Assembly: GCF_015352445.1 (NCBI RefSeq)
Contig: NZ_JADKPO010000030.1
Coordinates: forward strand, 1-52,925
DNA length: 52,925 nt
DNA from: Nocardioides agariphilus
Lineage (GTDB): Bacteria; Actinomycetota; Actinomycetes; Propionibacteriales; Nocardioidaceae
Direction: 5' to 3'
The translations under genes were made by a program, and so were the position numbers. The notes below the pieces were generated by a model. The model made no database searches. It had not been told where the DNA came from and saw nothing but the letters and a program-made list of their open reading frames with translations. Every line of letters starts with the position of its first letter. Positions within the stretch are counted from its first letter, which is position 1. Positions 16,623-24,263 of this stretch are shown here, piece after piece.

Positions 16623-17758
16623 TGACGCCGGCGACGACCATGGGCCAGGTCCGCGGCGGCGACGAGATCCTGCTGGCCTTCACGCACGCCCTGCGAGCCG
16701 CAGGCGTGGCGGTCACGCAGGACCGCGCACAGGGGTTCTTGGCGGCCGTGGCGCTGCTCGACGTCGCAGACCAGCGCGCCACCTGGGTGGCGGGCCGCTC
16801 GACGCTGTGCGCCGGACCTGACGACCTGGCGAGGTACGACGCGGTGTTCGAGGCGTTCTTCAACGCCCGAGACGGGCTCCCGCGCACTCGACCCGCTGCC
16901 CTGTCATCACCTCAGACCTCCTCCCTCCCGGAGTCGGAGGGCGACGGCGACAGCGACGGCGACGAGGTCGAGACGATGGTGGTCAGCGCCAGCCGCGCCG
17001 AGGTGCTGCGTCACCGCGACGTCGCCTCGCTGTCTGCGGCCGAGCGGGCACGTCTCGCCGCGATGTTCGCGACGATCCGTCCGCGCGCGCCCATGCGCCG
17101 TACGGCTCGACACCAGCCCTGGCACCGCGGTCGCGTCGACGCCCACCGCACGCTGCGCTCGAGCCTGCGCCTGATGGGGGAGCCGACGAGGATCAGCTGG
17201 CGACGCCGGGGCAGCAAACCCCGTCGGCTGGTGTTGCTGGTCGATGTGTCCGGATCGATGAGTGCGTACGCCGATGCGCTGCTGAGGCTGGCCCACCGGC
17301 TCACCACCGCGCTGCGAGACCAAGGTGGCGTGGTCGAGACCTTCACCGTCGGCACCCGGCTGACCCACCTGTCGCGGGCGATGCGTCTGCGCGACCCCGA
17401 ACGGGCGTTGGTGGCCGCGGGCGACACGGTGCCCGACTGGTCGGGGGGCACGCGCCTGGGCGAGACGCTGCGGGTCTTCATGGACCGTTGGGGTCAGCGT
17501 GGGCTGGCCCGCGGTTCGGTCGTGGTGGTGTTCAGCGATGGCTGGGAGCGCGGCGACCCGGCCCTGTTGGCCGAGCAGGTGCAGCGGCTGCGCCGGGTCG
17601 CCCACCGCGTCGTGTGGGTCAATCCCCACCGCGGCAAGGCCGGCTACGAAGCGGTGCAGCAAGGCGTGGTCGCCGTGCTGCCCCACGTCGACGAGTTCGT
17701 CGCCGGCCACTCGTTGGCGGCGTACGCAGAGGTGGCGGAGGTGATCTCCCGTGCGTGA
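16622..17758 (+). CDS. coxE: VWA-domain protein, CoxE-like
   Basis: This 378-residue protein has a C-terminal von Willebrand A domain with the metal-ion-dependent adhesion motif DVSGS at residues 208-212 and the later SGGTRLGETL and FSDGWERGD segments. The N-terminal half is helical with an acidic, Ser/Asp-rich linker (ESEGDGDSDGDEVE). It is the partner of the MoxR-type ATPase encoded just upstream, and together they mature molybdenum hydroxylases. ATG 16622 overlaps the coxD stop; a GTG one codon upstream is also possible. It overlaps xdhC by 8 bp. Confidence 0.88.
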   Translation: MTPATTMGQVRGGDEILLAFTHALRAAGVAVTQDRAQGFLAAVALLDVADQRATWVAGRSTLCAGPDDLARYDAVFEAFFNARDGLPRTRPAALSSPQTSSLPESEGDGDSDGDEVETMVVSASRAEVLRHRDVASLSAAERARLAAMFATIRPRAPMRRTARHQPWHRGRVDAHRTLRSSLRLMGEPTRISWRRRGSKPRRLVLLVDVSGSMSAYADALLRLAHRLTTALRDQGGVVETFTVGTRLTHLSRAMRLRDPERALVAAGDTVPDWSGGTRLGETLRVFMDRWGQRGLARGSVVVVFSDGWERGDPALLAEQVQRLRRVAHRVVWVNPHRGKAGYEAVQQGVVAVLPHVDEFVAGHSLAAYAEVAEVISRA

Positions 17759-18923
17759 GGTCCTGCCGGAGCTGATGGCCTGGTGGCAGGCCGGCGAGAC
17801 GGTGGGCGTGGGCACCGTCGTGGCGACCTTCCAGTCCGCTCCGCGCCCGCCCGGTGCCTCGATGCTGGTCGGACCCGACGAGTCGGCGGTGGGCTCGGTC
17901 TCGGGCGGCTGCGTCGAAGGTGCGGTCTACGAGCTCGGGCAGTCGGTCGTCGAGTCCGGAGTCCCGGTGTTGCAGCGCTACGGCATCTCCGACGACGACG
18001 CGTTCGCCGTGGGGCTGACGTGCGGCGGCATCCTCGACGTCTACGTCGAGAAGGTCAGCAAGCAGACCTTCCCCGAGCTCGCCGAGATCGCTGCTGACAT
18101 CGAGGCCGGCCGTCCGGTCGCCCTGGCGACGGTCATCGAGCACCCCGACCCGTCAGTGCTCGGACGACGCATCGTCGTACGGCCCGAGGAACCCGCCGTC
18201 CGTGACGAACGTGCTGTTTCAACCGACTTTTCACAGCACTTTCGTCACGGACGGCGATCCCTCGGCAGCTCCCGGATGGACGACGCGGTCCACGACGACG
18301 CGATCGGCCTGTTGGCGAGCGGTACCAACGCGACGCTGACCTACGGGCCTGACGGAGAGCGGCGCGGCGAGGGCATGCGCGTGTTCGTGTGGGCCTTCGC
18401 GCCGAAGCCCCGGATGCTGGTGTTCGGCGCGATCGACTTCGCGGCGGCCGTCGCGCGGGTCGGCGCGTTCCTCGGCTATCACGTGACGGTCTGTGACGCG
18501 CGGCCTGTCTTCGCGACCAAGAGCCGCTTTCCCGAGGCCGACGAGGTGGTCGTCGACTGGCCCCATCGCTACCTCCAGGCAGAGCAGGACGCCGGCCGTG
18601 TCGACCAGCGCACGGTGGTCGCCGTACTCACCCACGACCCGAAGTTCGACGTAGCTCTGCTCGAGGTGGCCCTACGCCTGCCCGAGGTCGCCTACGTCGG
18701 GGCGATGGGCTCGCGGCGCACTCACGAGGACCGCCTGGCGAGGCTGCGCGAAGCAGGGGTCACCGACAAGGAGATCGACCGGCTCTCCAGTCCGATCGGC
18801 CTCGACCTCGGCGCGCGGACACCCGAGGAGACGGCCATCTCGATCGCGGCCGAGATCGTGGCGCTGCAGTGGGGCGGTACGGGCGACCGGCTGGCCGAGC
18901 GCGACGGTCGCATCCATCACTGA
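17751..18923 (+). CDS. xdhC: XdhC/CoxF-family maturation protein with in-frame repeat insertion
   Basis: This 390-residue protein has the N-terminal XdhC domain (SVSGGCVEGAV, GLTCGGILDVYVE) and the C-terminal Rossmann domain (MLVFGAIDFAAAVARVGAF, then VTVCDARPVFA). XdhC-type proteins protect and insert the sulfurated molybdenum cofactor. Codons 149-168 are unlike the family: they are encoded by a 61-bp palindromic element (18195-18255) placed between RRIVVRPEEP and SLGSSRMDDAV, which normally lie close together. The frame stays open through it, so a protein with about 20 extra residues between the two domains is predicted. Whether it still works is unknown. The start GTG 17751 overlaps coxE by 8 bp. 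Confidence 0.88.
   Translation: MREVLPELMAWWQAGETVGVGTVVATFQSAPRPPGASMLVGPDESAVGSVSGGCVEGAVYELGQSVVESGVPVLQRYGISDDDAFAVGLTCGGILDVYVEKVSKQTFPELAEIAADIEAGRPVALATVIEHPDPSVLGRRIVVRPEEPAVRDERAVSTDFSQHFRHGRRSLGSSRMDDAVHDDAIGLLASGTNATLTYGPDGERRGEGMRVFVWAFAPKPRMLVFGAIDFAAAVARVGAFLGYHVTVCDARPVFATKSRFPEADEVVVDWPHRYLQAEQDAGRVDQRTVVAVLTHDPKFDVALLEVALRLPEVAYVGAMGSRRTHEDRLARLREAGVTDKEIDRLSSPIGLDLGARTPEETAISIAAEIVALQWGGTGDRLAERDGRIHH
18195..18255. repeat. 61-bp palindromic element inside xdhC
   Basis: A 22-bp left arm (18195-18216) pairs with a right arm (18234-18255) with one mismatch, around a 17-nt AT-richer loop containing AACCGACTTTTC. The element sits in frame inside a coding region, at a site where family members have no such residues. 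It resembles a small mobile palindrome (REP/MITE-like). No second copy lies in this window. Confidence 0.85.
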
Positions 18924-18930
18924 GTCCATG

Positions 18931-18947
18931 GGCGAGCGGAGCTCGCC
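18931..18947. terminator. Hairpin between convergent xdhC and HdeD-like genes
   Basis: GGCGAGC, GGA loop, GCTCGCC: a perfect 7-bp stem in the 51-bp gap between two convergent genes. No U-run follows, as is common in high-GC actinobacteria. Confidence 0.45.
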
Positions 18948-18974
18948 TGTCCGGCGCTGCTGCAGCAGGAGGCG

Positions 18975-19565
18975 TCAGCGGCCGCTGAGCAGACGAGGAC
19001 CGGGGACCACGACGGCCCGCACGGGCTTGGCCAGGGCGCCGAGCACGAAGTACAGGCAGCCCCACAGCGAGGCCAGGGCGCCGCCGAAGAGGGCCAGGTT
19101 GGTCACGCTGCCGGTGGCGTGGGTGACGAGAATGGCCACCAGCCCGATGTCGACGAGAACGGCAGCACCCATCGCGAGCCGCGCCTTCGCGGTTGCCGTG
19201 TAGGCGCCGAGCAGCTCGAATCCCGCGCGGACGGCGAGCCAGGCCGCGAGCACCCAGGTCAGGGTCGTGGTCGACAGTCCGGGCACCACCACGACGATGG
19301 CAGCGGCGGCCAGTGCCACGCCTCCCAGCACCACGACGATCGGCTGCACGTCGACGCGCGGCGGGGTGCCCCAGCGCAGGTAGCCCTGCCGGATCGTGGT
19401 CGCGCCTTCGAGCAGGGCCCAGACGCCGAGGATGAGGACTAGGGTCGAGGCCGAGATGCCAGGCTGGTTGGAGGTGACGACGCCCACGACGAAGGCGATG
19501 GCGCCACGGGTCACGAGCATCGCTCGGCCCAGGGTGAGGGCACGGCTGGCTGGGGGCAGATCCAT
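18975..19565 (-). CDS. HdeD/DUF308-like membrane protein
   Basis: This 196-residue protein has six hydrophobic helices arranged in pairs, with repeated G-x-W/L-x-L-x-E-G patterns such as LILGVWALLEGATTI and VLAAWLAVRAGFELLGAY, typical of the HdeD (DUF308) family. HdeD is linked to acid resistance in enterobacteria; its role in actinobacteria is not known. ATG 19565 has an AGGAGA ribosome binding site. It is divergent from the GAF-domain regulator, with 136 bp between the start codons. Confidence 0.75.
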   Translation of the reverse strand: MDLPPASRALTLGRAMLVTRGAIAFVVGVVTSNQPGISASTLVLILGVWALLEGATTIRQGYLRWGTPPRVDVQPIVVVLGGVALAAAAIVVVVPGLSTTTLTWVLAAWLAVRAGFELLGAYTATAKARLAMGAAVLVDIGLVAILVTHATGSVTNLALFGGALASLWGCLYFVLGALAKPVRAVVVPGPRLLSGR

Positions 19566-19701
19566 CAGGATCTCCTGTCGTCGTCCGGACCGGGTCCGGG
19601 TGACGGGGCCAAGGGTTGACCTGCAGTGTACGCCTACCTGATTTACTAGCGCTCGATAAGTGAGTACCCTGGCACGCGGACAGCACGAGGAGGACGCCGG
19701 C

Positions 19702-20955
19702 ATGGCCACCGCCGACAGCGACCTGCTCTCGCGAAGGCTGGCCGCGGTCCGGGCGTGGACGACGTTCGTGGAGCTCGGCGACGAGGCGCACACGTTGGTG
19801 CGCCCGGAGATCTACGCCTCCTGGGAGCGATCCGGTGCAGTCGTCCGTCCTGACGTGCTGCACGCGCCCTTGGCCGACGAGGACGACACCCAAGCGTTCT
19901 GGCGGGGTTCGCCTCTCCAAGTCGCGGTGGCGCGGGTCGAGGAGGAGCTGCGGCGCACGGCCGAGGACGGCGACCTGGTCCTGGCCGTGACCGACGCGGA
20001 CACCCGCATCCTGTGGACCTACGGCGGTCGGGTGATGCGCCGCAAGGCCGAGAGGGTCAACTTCGTGGCCGGCGGGCGATGGGACGACGAGAGCGTCGGC
20101 ACCAACGCCCTCGATCTGGCCAACCGACTGGCCCGGCCGTCGATGGTGTTCTCGGCGGAGCACTACGCCTCGATGGTGCACAACTGGGTGTGCTGGGCCG
20201 CGCCCGTCAACGACCCCGTCACCGGTCGCCAGCTCGGCGTCATCGACCTGTCGACCACCTGGGACCGCACCCACCCGATCGGCCTGGCCACCGCGCGGGT
20301 GATGGCGCGTCTGATCGAGCAGGCGATGCCGAGATCGCATGAGCACCCCGGCCTGGCCCACCTGCGAGCCGCCGACGAGTCACCCGATGTGGCGGGCCTG
20401 ACCTTGCGCCTGCTCGGCACCGCCGAGGCGCACCTCGACGGCCGGCGGCTGCTGTTGAACCGTCGGCAGACCGAGATCTTGGCGTTGCTGGCGATGAATC
20501 CCGAAGGGCTGTCCCTCGAACGCCTGCACGCGATGGTCTACGGCGATCACCACGTCACCTTGTCCACGTTGAAGTCCGAGGTCTCCCACCTGCGCTCGAC
20601 GTTGCACGGCCAGCTGGCCTCACGGCCCTATCGCCTCACGCTGCCCGTGACCACTGACGTCGAAGCCGTGCTCTCCGCGGTCGGCCGCGGTGAGGTGACG
20701 CAGGCCCTGGTGGCCTATGGCGGCGACCTGCTCCCGGGCACGAACTCCCCTGCCCTGGCCGAGCTGGGGGAGTACGTCGCGGTCGCCGTCCGCGAGGCCC
20801 TGCTGGCCGACCCGCAGCCCGAGGCGGTGGTGCGCTACAGCGAGCTGGCGCCGTACGACGCCGAGGTCCTCGAGGTCTGCCTGGACCGCCTCGGCGACCG
20901 GCCACACCCCGCCGTGCCGCTGATCAAGGGGCGCCTGGCGGTCGCCGGAGGGTAG
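19702..20955 (+). CDS. GAF-domain transcriptional regulator with C-terminal winged helix
   Basis: This 417-residue protein has an N-terminal GAF-type sensor region (about 25-200; note LVLAVTDADTRILWTYGG and WDDESVGTNALDLA, as in NifA/AcoR-type activators) and a C-terminal DNA-binding region (about 225-310; LRLLGTAEAHLDGRRLLLNRRQTEILALLA, then a TLKSEVSHLRSTL recognition-like segment) resembling the OmpR/SARP winged helix. It lacks the AAA+ domain of sigma-54 activators. ATG 19702 is chosen because GAGGAGGA (19687-19694) precedes it at 7 nt. It lies between the two halves of the molybdenum-hydroxylase locus and is a candidate regulator of either half, which is inferred from position. Confidence 0.8.
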   Translation: MATADSDLLSRRLAAVRAWTTFVELGDEAHTLVRPEIYASWERSGAVVRPDVLHAPLADEDDTQAFWRGSPLQVAVARVEEELRRTAEDGDLVLAVTDADTRILWTYGGRVMRRKAERVNFVAGGRWDDESVGTNALDLANRLARPSMVFSAEHYASMVHNWVCWAAPVNDPVTGRQLGVIDLSTTWDRTHPIGLATARVMARLIEQAMPRSHEHPGLAHLRAADESPDVAGLTLRLLGTAEAHLDGRRLLLNRRQTEILALLAMNPEGLSLERLHAMVYGDHHVTLSTLKSEVSHLRSTLHGQLASRPYRLTLPVTTDVEAVLSAVGRGEVTQALVAYGGDLLPGTNSPALAELGEYVAVAVREALLADPQPEAVVRYSELAPYDAEVLEVCLDRLGDRPHPAVPLIKGRLAVAGG

Positions 20956-20968
20956 TCGGACACTTCAG

Positions 20969-21004
20969 TTTGCAAAGAAGTCTTTGCAAAGAAGTGTTTG
21001 CAGT
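20969..21004. promoter_or_regulatory. Dyad operator repeated with 14-bp period, over the ArsR-MFS promoter
   Basis: TTTGCAAAGA (20969-20978) and TCTTTGCAAA (20981-20990) form a perfect 10-bp dyad with 2 bp between. The unit TTTGCAAAGAAGT recurs 14 bp on, so a second overlapping half-operator runs to about 21002. The likely -35 TTGCAA lies inside it, 17 nt from -10 TAGGGT (21007-21012). Binding by the adjacent ArsR-type protein would block its own promoter. Confidence 0.75.
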
Positions 21005-21006
21005 CG

Positions 21007-21012
21007 TAGGGT
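21007..21012 (+). promoter_or_regulatory. -10 element of the ArsR-MFS operon (leaderless)
   Basis: TAGGGT, 17 nt after TTGCAA (20984-20989) and 6 nt before GTG 21019. Transcription should start at the GTG. Confidence 0.6.
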
Positions 21013-21018
21013 GCGGCT

Positions 21019-21594
21019 GTGGAACTGACCTCGATCACCCCCGATGTCGCCGGACTGCGGGCCCTGGGCCACCCGACCCGGCTGAAGATGCTCGGCATGC
21101 TGCGCTCCGAGGGGCCGGCGACCGCGACCACCCTGGCCACCCGCCTGGGCATCAACACCGGCCAGACGTCCTACCACCTGCGCCAGCTGGCCCAGCACGG
21201 CTTCATCGTCGACGAGCGCGAGCGCGGCGACGGGCGAGATCGCTGGTGGAAGGCCGCTCACCAGTCCACGAGGACCGCGCCCGAGCCTGCCGACCCGGCC
21301 GACCGCGAGGCGTTCGACGCCTACATCCGGGCCGTGGCGATGATCTACGCCCAAAACATCCAGGACGCCGTGCGAGAAGGCCCCCTGCTTCCGAAGGCCT
21401 GGCGCGAAGCCTCGACCTTCAGCGACTACCACGTGCGGGTCACCGCCAAGCACGCCGAGGCGCTGACGACCAGGATGCACGAGCTGTTCATGGAGCTGCG
21501 CGAGGACGCCGACGACGATCCCGACGCCGCGGACTTCGTCTTCCAGTTCCAGGCCTTCCCGCGCCCCGGCCACCTGGGAGGTGAGGAGGCATGA
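21019..21594 (+). CDS. ArsR-family winged-helix transcriptional regulator
   Basis: This 191-residue protein has an N-terminal ArsR/HTH_20 winged helix (about residues 10-85; LRALGHPTRLKMLGMLRSEG, ATTLATRLGINTGQTSYHLRQLAQHGFIV) and a C-terminal helical effector domain. It should repress its own operon, since the perfect dyad at 20969-20990 covers the promoter. GTG 21019 coincides with the predicted transcription start. Its stop overlaps the start of an MFS transporter (ATGA), so the pair is a regulator-exporter unit. The inducer is unknown; there are no cysteines that would suggest metal sensing. Confidence 0.88.
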   Translation: MELTSITPDVAGLRALGHPTRLKMLGMLRSEGPATATTLATRLGINTGQTSYHLRQLAQHGFIVDERERGDGRDRWWKAAHQSTRTAPEPADPADREAFDAYIRAVAMIYAQNIQDAVREGPLLPKAWREASTFSDYHVRVTAKHAEALTTRMHELFMELREDADDDPDAADFVFQFQAFPRPGHLGGEEA

Positions 21595-22868
21595 TCCGCG
21601 CAACCGGCCGCCGTACTCCTCTGTACGGCTTCCTGCTCGCCGACGCCATTTCGCTGTCCGGCACGCGCGTCTCGATGATCGCGATCCCGTGGCTGGTGCT
21701 GACCACGACCGGCTCGGCTGCCCAGACCGGCCTCGTCGCGTTCGCCGAGATGCTGCCGCTGGTGGTCGTCCAGGCCCTGGCCGGGCCGGTGATCGACAGG
21801 CTCGGCGCGCGCCGCGTCGCCATCACCTGCGATCTGCTGAGCATGGTCGTGGTGGGCCTGATCCCCCTGCTCCACCTGGCCCGCGCGCTGTCGTTTCCCG
21901 TGCTGCTGGGCCTGGTCGCACTCGGTGGCGGACTGCGTGGGCCGGGCGATGGTGCCAAGCACGCTTTCGTCCCGGCGCTCAGTGCCCACGCCGAGGTGCC
22001 CCTCGAGCGCGCGACCGGCCTCGCTTCGGCCGTCGAGCGTACGGCGAGCTTCGCCGGCGCCGCGATCGCCGGCGCGCTGGTGGCCTTCGCCGGGTCGGCC
22101 AACGCGCTGATCGTGGACGCGCTCTCCTTCGGCCTGTGCGCAGCGGTCTTCGCGTGGTCGACCTCGGCCATGCGCGCGGAGCGGGTCGACGAACGTCCTG
22201 TCGGCACGACGTACGTCCAGGAGCTCTCCGAGGGCTGGACGTTCTTGCGCAAGGACCCCGTGCTGGTCTCGATGTCCAGCATGGTCGCGGTCACCAACCT
22301 GCTCGACCTGGCGTTCTCCGCCGTGCTGTTGCCCGTGTGGATCAGGGACAACGGCTACAGCGTCGGCGTGCTCGGTGCGTACTTCGCCACCTGGGCCGCG
22401 GCGTCGGCCGTCGGGTCCGTGGTGGCCGCGTGGGCGGCGACCCGGTTGCCACGCTTCCACGTCTACCTCTGGTCGTTCGTGATCACCGGCATCCCACGGT
22501 TCCTGCTACTGGCCCTGGGCGTCCCGTGGTGGATCGTGATCGGCTCGTGCCTGGTCGGCGGCTTCGCGTCCGGATTCCTCAACCCGATCCTGGGCGCCGT
22601 GATGTACGAGCGGATCCCCGCGGCCGTGATGGGACGGGTGAGCACCATCAGCAACGCGCTGTGCTGGTCGCTGATGCCGTTCGGCGCTCTGCTCGGCGGC
22701 CTCATGTCCGACGGCTTCGGGGTGACGGCTGCCCTGCTGGTCACGGGTGCGGCCTACCTCGTGGCGACGATGGCCCCGCTCGCCGTCCCATCGTTCCGGC
22801 ACTTCGACAAGCCGGCCGCTCCGAGGCTCGAGGAGGGCGAGCTGACGCCGGCCGAGAAATCGGCCTGA
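21591..22868 (+). CDS. MFS transporter, probable drug/metabolite exporter
   Basis: This 425-residue protein has twelve hydrophobic helices and the MFS loop 2-3 motif (GPVIDRLGARRVAITCDLLS), like the DHA3-type (MefA/enterobactin-exporter-like) group. It is translationally coupled to the ArsR-type regulator by an ATGA overlap and probably exports the compound that releases the repressor. The last 25 residues are charged and cytoplasmic. The substrate cannot be read from sequence. Confidence 0.87.
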   Translation: MIRATGRRTPLYGFLLADAISLSGTRVSMIAIPWLVLTTTGSAAQTGLVAFAEMLPLVVVQALAGPVIDRLGARRVAITCDLLSMVVVGLIPLLHLARALSFPVLLGLVALGGGLRGPGDGAKHAFVPALSAHAEVPLERATGLASAVERTASFAGAAIAGALVAFAGSANALIVDALSFGLCAAVFAWSTSAMRAERVDERPVGTTYVQELSEGWTFLRKDPVLVSMSSMVAVTNLLDLAFSAVLLPVWIRDNGYSVGVLGAYFATWAAASAVGSVVAAWAATRLPRFHVYLWSFVITGIPRFLLLALGVPWWIVIGSCLVGGFASGFLNPILGAVMYERIPAAVMGRVSTISNALCWSLMPFGALLGGLMSDGFGVTAALLVTGAAYLVATMAPLAVPSFRHFDKPAAPRLEEGELTPAEKSA

Positions 22869-22931
22869 CACCAATTCACGTCCAAGAACCTGGACGCCCA
22901 ACCGTTTCGACCCGTACCTTTCGTGATCCAG

Positions 22932-22968
22932 CCGCGTCAAAGGACGCGGGGATCGCAACCTCGGGAGG
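22932..22968 (+). promoter_or_regulatory. Structured 5' leader with hairpin and strong RBS
   Basis: CCGCGTC (22932-22938), AAAG loop, GACGCGG (22943-22949) forms a 7-bp hairpin. Then comes GATCGCAACCTCGGGAGG, whose GGGAGG (22963-22968) is the ribosome binding site of GTG 22978. The hairpin-then-purine layout vaguely recalls riboswitch expression platforms, but I cannot match it to a known class. Confidence 0.4.
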
Positions 22969-22977
22969 TCCCGTCTC

Positions 22978-23523
22978 GTGTTCAAGTCCCTGTCCAAGGT
23001 CGTCGTCGTGGCGGCCGTCCTCGTCGGCCTCACGGCGACCAGTGCCGTGGCCGCGGTGCTGACGGCGCGCTACGAAGGGCTCTACGCCTACGGCGACGAC
23101 GGCACCGTCCTCGCGGAGATCGACCGGACCACCAACACCAACAACCTGGTGCAGAAGGACACGTCCTATGCGGCCGGCGACAACATGCGCATCCAGATCC
23201 CGTTTCGCGACAGCAAGCCGGCCAACGGCAAGTCCGTACACGCGTCAGTGGCCTGGAAGAAGAACGCACTCGACTGCGGCATCTCGGGCATCGAGGTGAC
23301 CGCGACGGGTGGTGGCATCTCGACCAGCTGCTACGTCGACTGGCAGGGCGCCGGTGACTTCGAGTCCGACAACGTCAGCGGTGACGGTTGGTGGTTCGTG
23401 AGCCCACGCAAGTTCTGGAACGGGTCTGACGGCATGCTCCGCGGCGGCATCCACGTGTGCCAGGCCCAGTGGAACTCCGACCCGTGCTCCGGCAAGCGCT
23501 GGGTGACCACGTTTTGGGACTGA
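22978..23523 (+). CDS. Secreted protein of unknown family, first gene of an ABC operon
   Basis: This 181-residue protein has a signal peptide (MFKSLSKVVVVAAVLVGLTA, cleavage near AVA|AVL). The mature part is about 155 residues, rich in Gly, Trp, Asn and Asp, with four cysteines (two possible disulfides), ending VTTFWD. I do not recognise the family. Its reading frame overlaps that of the following ABC ATPase by about 10 bp, and three membrane proteins follow, so it is probably exported, sensed or detoxified by this transporter. A bacteriocin-like or envelope role is possible but not shown by the sequence. Confidence 0.75.
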   Translation: MFKSLSKVVVVAAVLVGLTATSAVAAVLTARYEGLYAYGDDGTVLAEIDRTTNTNNLVQKDTSYAAGDNMRIQIPFRDSKPANGKSVHASVAWKKNALDCGISGIEVTATGGGISTSCYVDWQGAGDFESDNVSGDGWWFVSPRKFWNGSDGMLRGGIHVCQAQWNSDPCSGKRWVTTFWD

Positions 23524-24263
23524 CGCCCTCGACGCGGATCTGCGCGGTGGGGGTGTCCTGCACGCTGTCGCGGCGCACCATCCTCGACGACGTCTCGCTC
23601 GAGCTGGCGGCTCCGGTGACCGTGCTGCTCGGTGTCAACGGTGCGGGGAAGACCACGCTGTTCCGCGTCCTGGCGGGCATCGTGGCTCCCTCGCGCGGCA
23701 CTGTCACGTTCACCTCGCCCGGTCGCCCGACCCGTCCCATCGCCGACCGCGACTACTCGGTCGGCTACCTCCCGCAGTCGCCGAGCCCCGTGCGCGGCCT
23801 GCGGGTGGGCGACTACCTCGAGTACTTCGCGTTCCTCAAGCACCTGCCCCGGCAGGCTGCCCGCGATCAGATCGGAGAGCTGCTTGCTGTCACGGGTCTC
23901 GAAGCCGAGCGCCGCACGCCGACCCGACGCCTGTCGGGCGGCATGATGCGCCGTCTCGCCTTGGCGGCGGCCGTCCTGGGCTCGCCGACGGTCGTGCTGC
24001 TCGATGAGCCGACCGCCGGTCTCGACCCCGAGCAGCGGATCAGGATGCGCGAGCTCGTGCGCGAGGTCGGCACCCGGGCACCCGTGCTGGTCAGCACCCA
24101 TCTGGCCGAGGATGCCGCGCACGTCGGCGACCACCTGGTGGTGCTGCACGACGGGAGGGTCGTGCGCGACCAGCCCATGACCCACGCATGGGCAGGGTCG
24201 GGTCCGGACGCCGCGGCGGTCGAGCAGCTCTTCTTGGCGGCCGTGCGTCAGGACGACGCGTGA
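23514..24263 (+). CDS. ABC transporter ATP-binding protein
   Basis: This ATPase of about 249 residues has Walker A GVNGAGKT, the Q-loop in YLPQSP, the ABC signature as RLSGGMMRR (LSGGM rather than LSGGQ), Walker B VVLLDEPTAGLD, and the H-loop in VLVSTHLAED. Its loop RGLRVGDYLEYFAFLKHL is typical of exporter ATPases of the bacitracin/ABC-2 group. TTG 23514, overlapping the upstream stop by 10 bp, is the best start; GTG 23547 would truncate the first strand. Coupled to the membrane protein downstream by a GTGA overlap, it should power that transporter. Confidence 0.87.
   Translation: MGLTPSTRICAVGVSCTLSRRTILDDVSLELAAPVTVLLGVNGAGKTTLFRVLAGIVAPSRGTVTFTSPGRPTRPIADRDYSVGYLPQSPSPVRGLRVGDYLEYFAFLKHLPRQAARDQIGELLAVTGLEAERRTPTRRLSGGMMRRLALAAAVLGSPTVVLLDEPTAGLDPEQRIRMRELVREVGTRAPVLVSTHLAEDAAHVGDHLVVLHDGRVVRDQPMTHAWAGSGPDAAAVEQLFLAAVRQDDA

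Noticed and set aside
22932-22968. c-di-GMP (GEMM) riboswitch before the secreted protein
   Set aside because: The sequence after the hairpin is only vaguely similar and the conserved 5' strand is absent.
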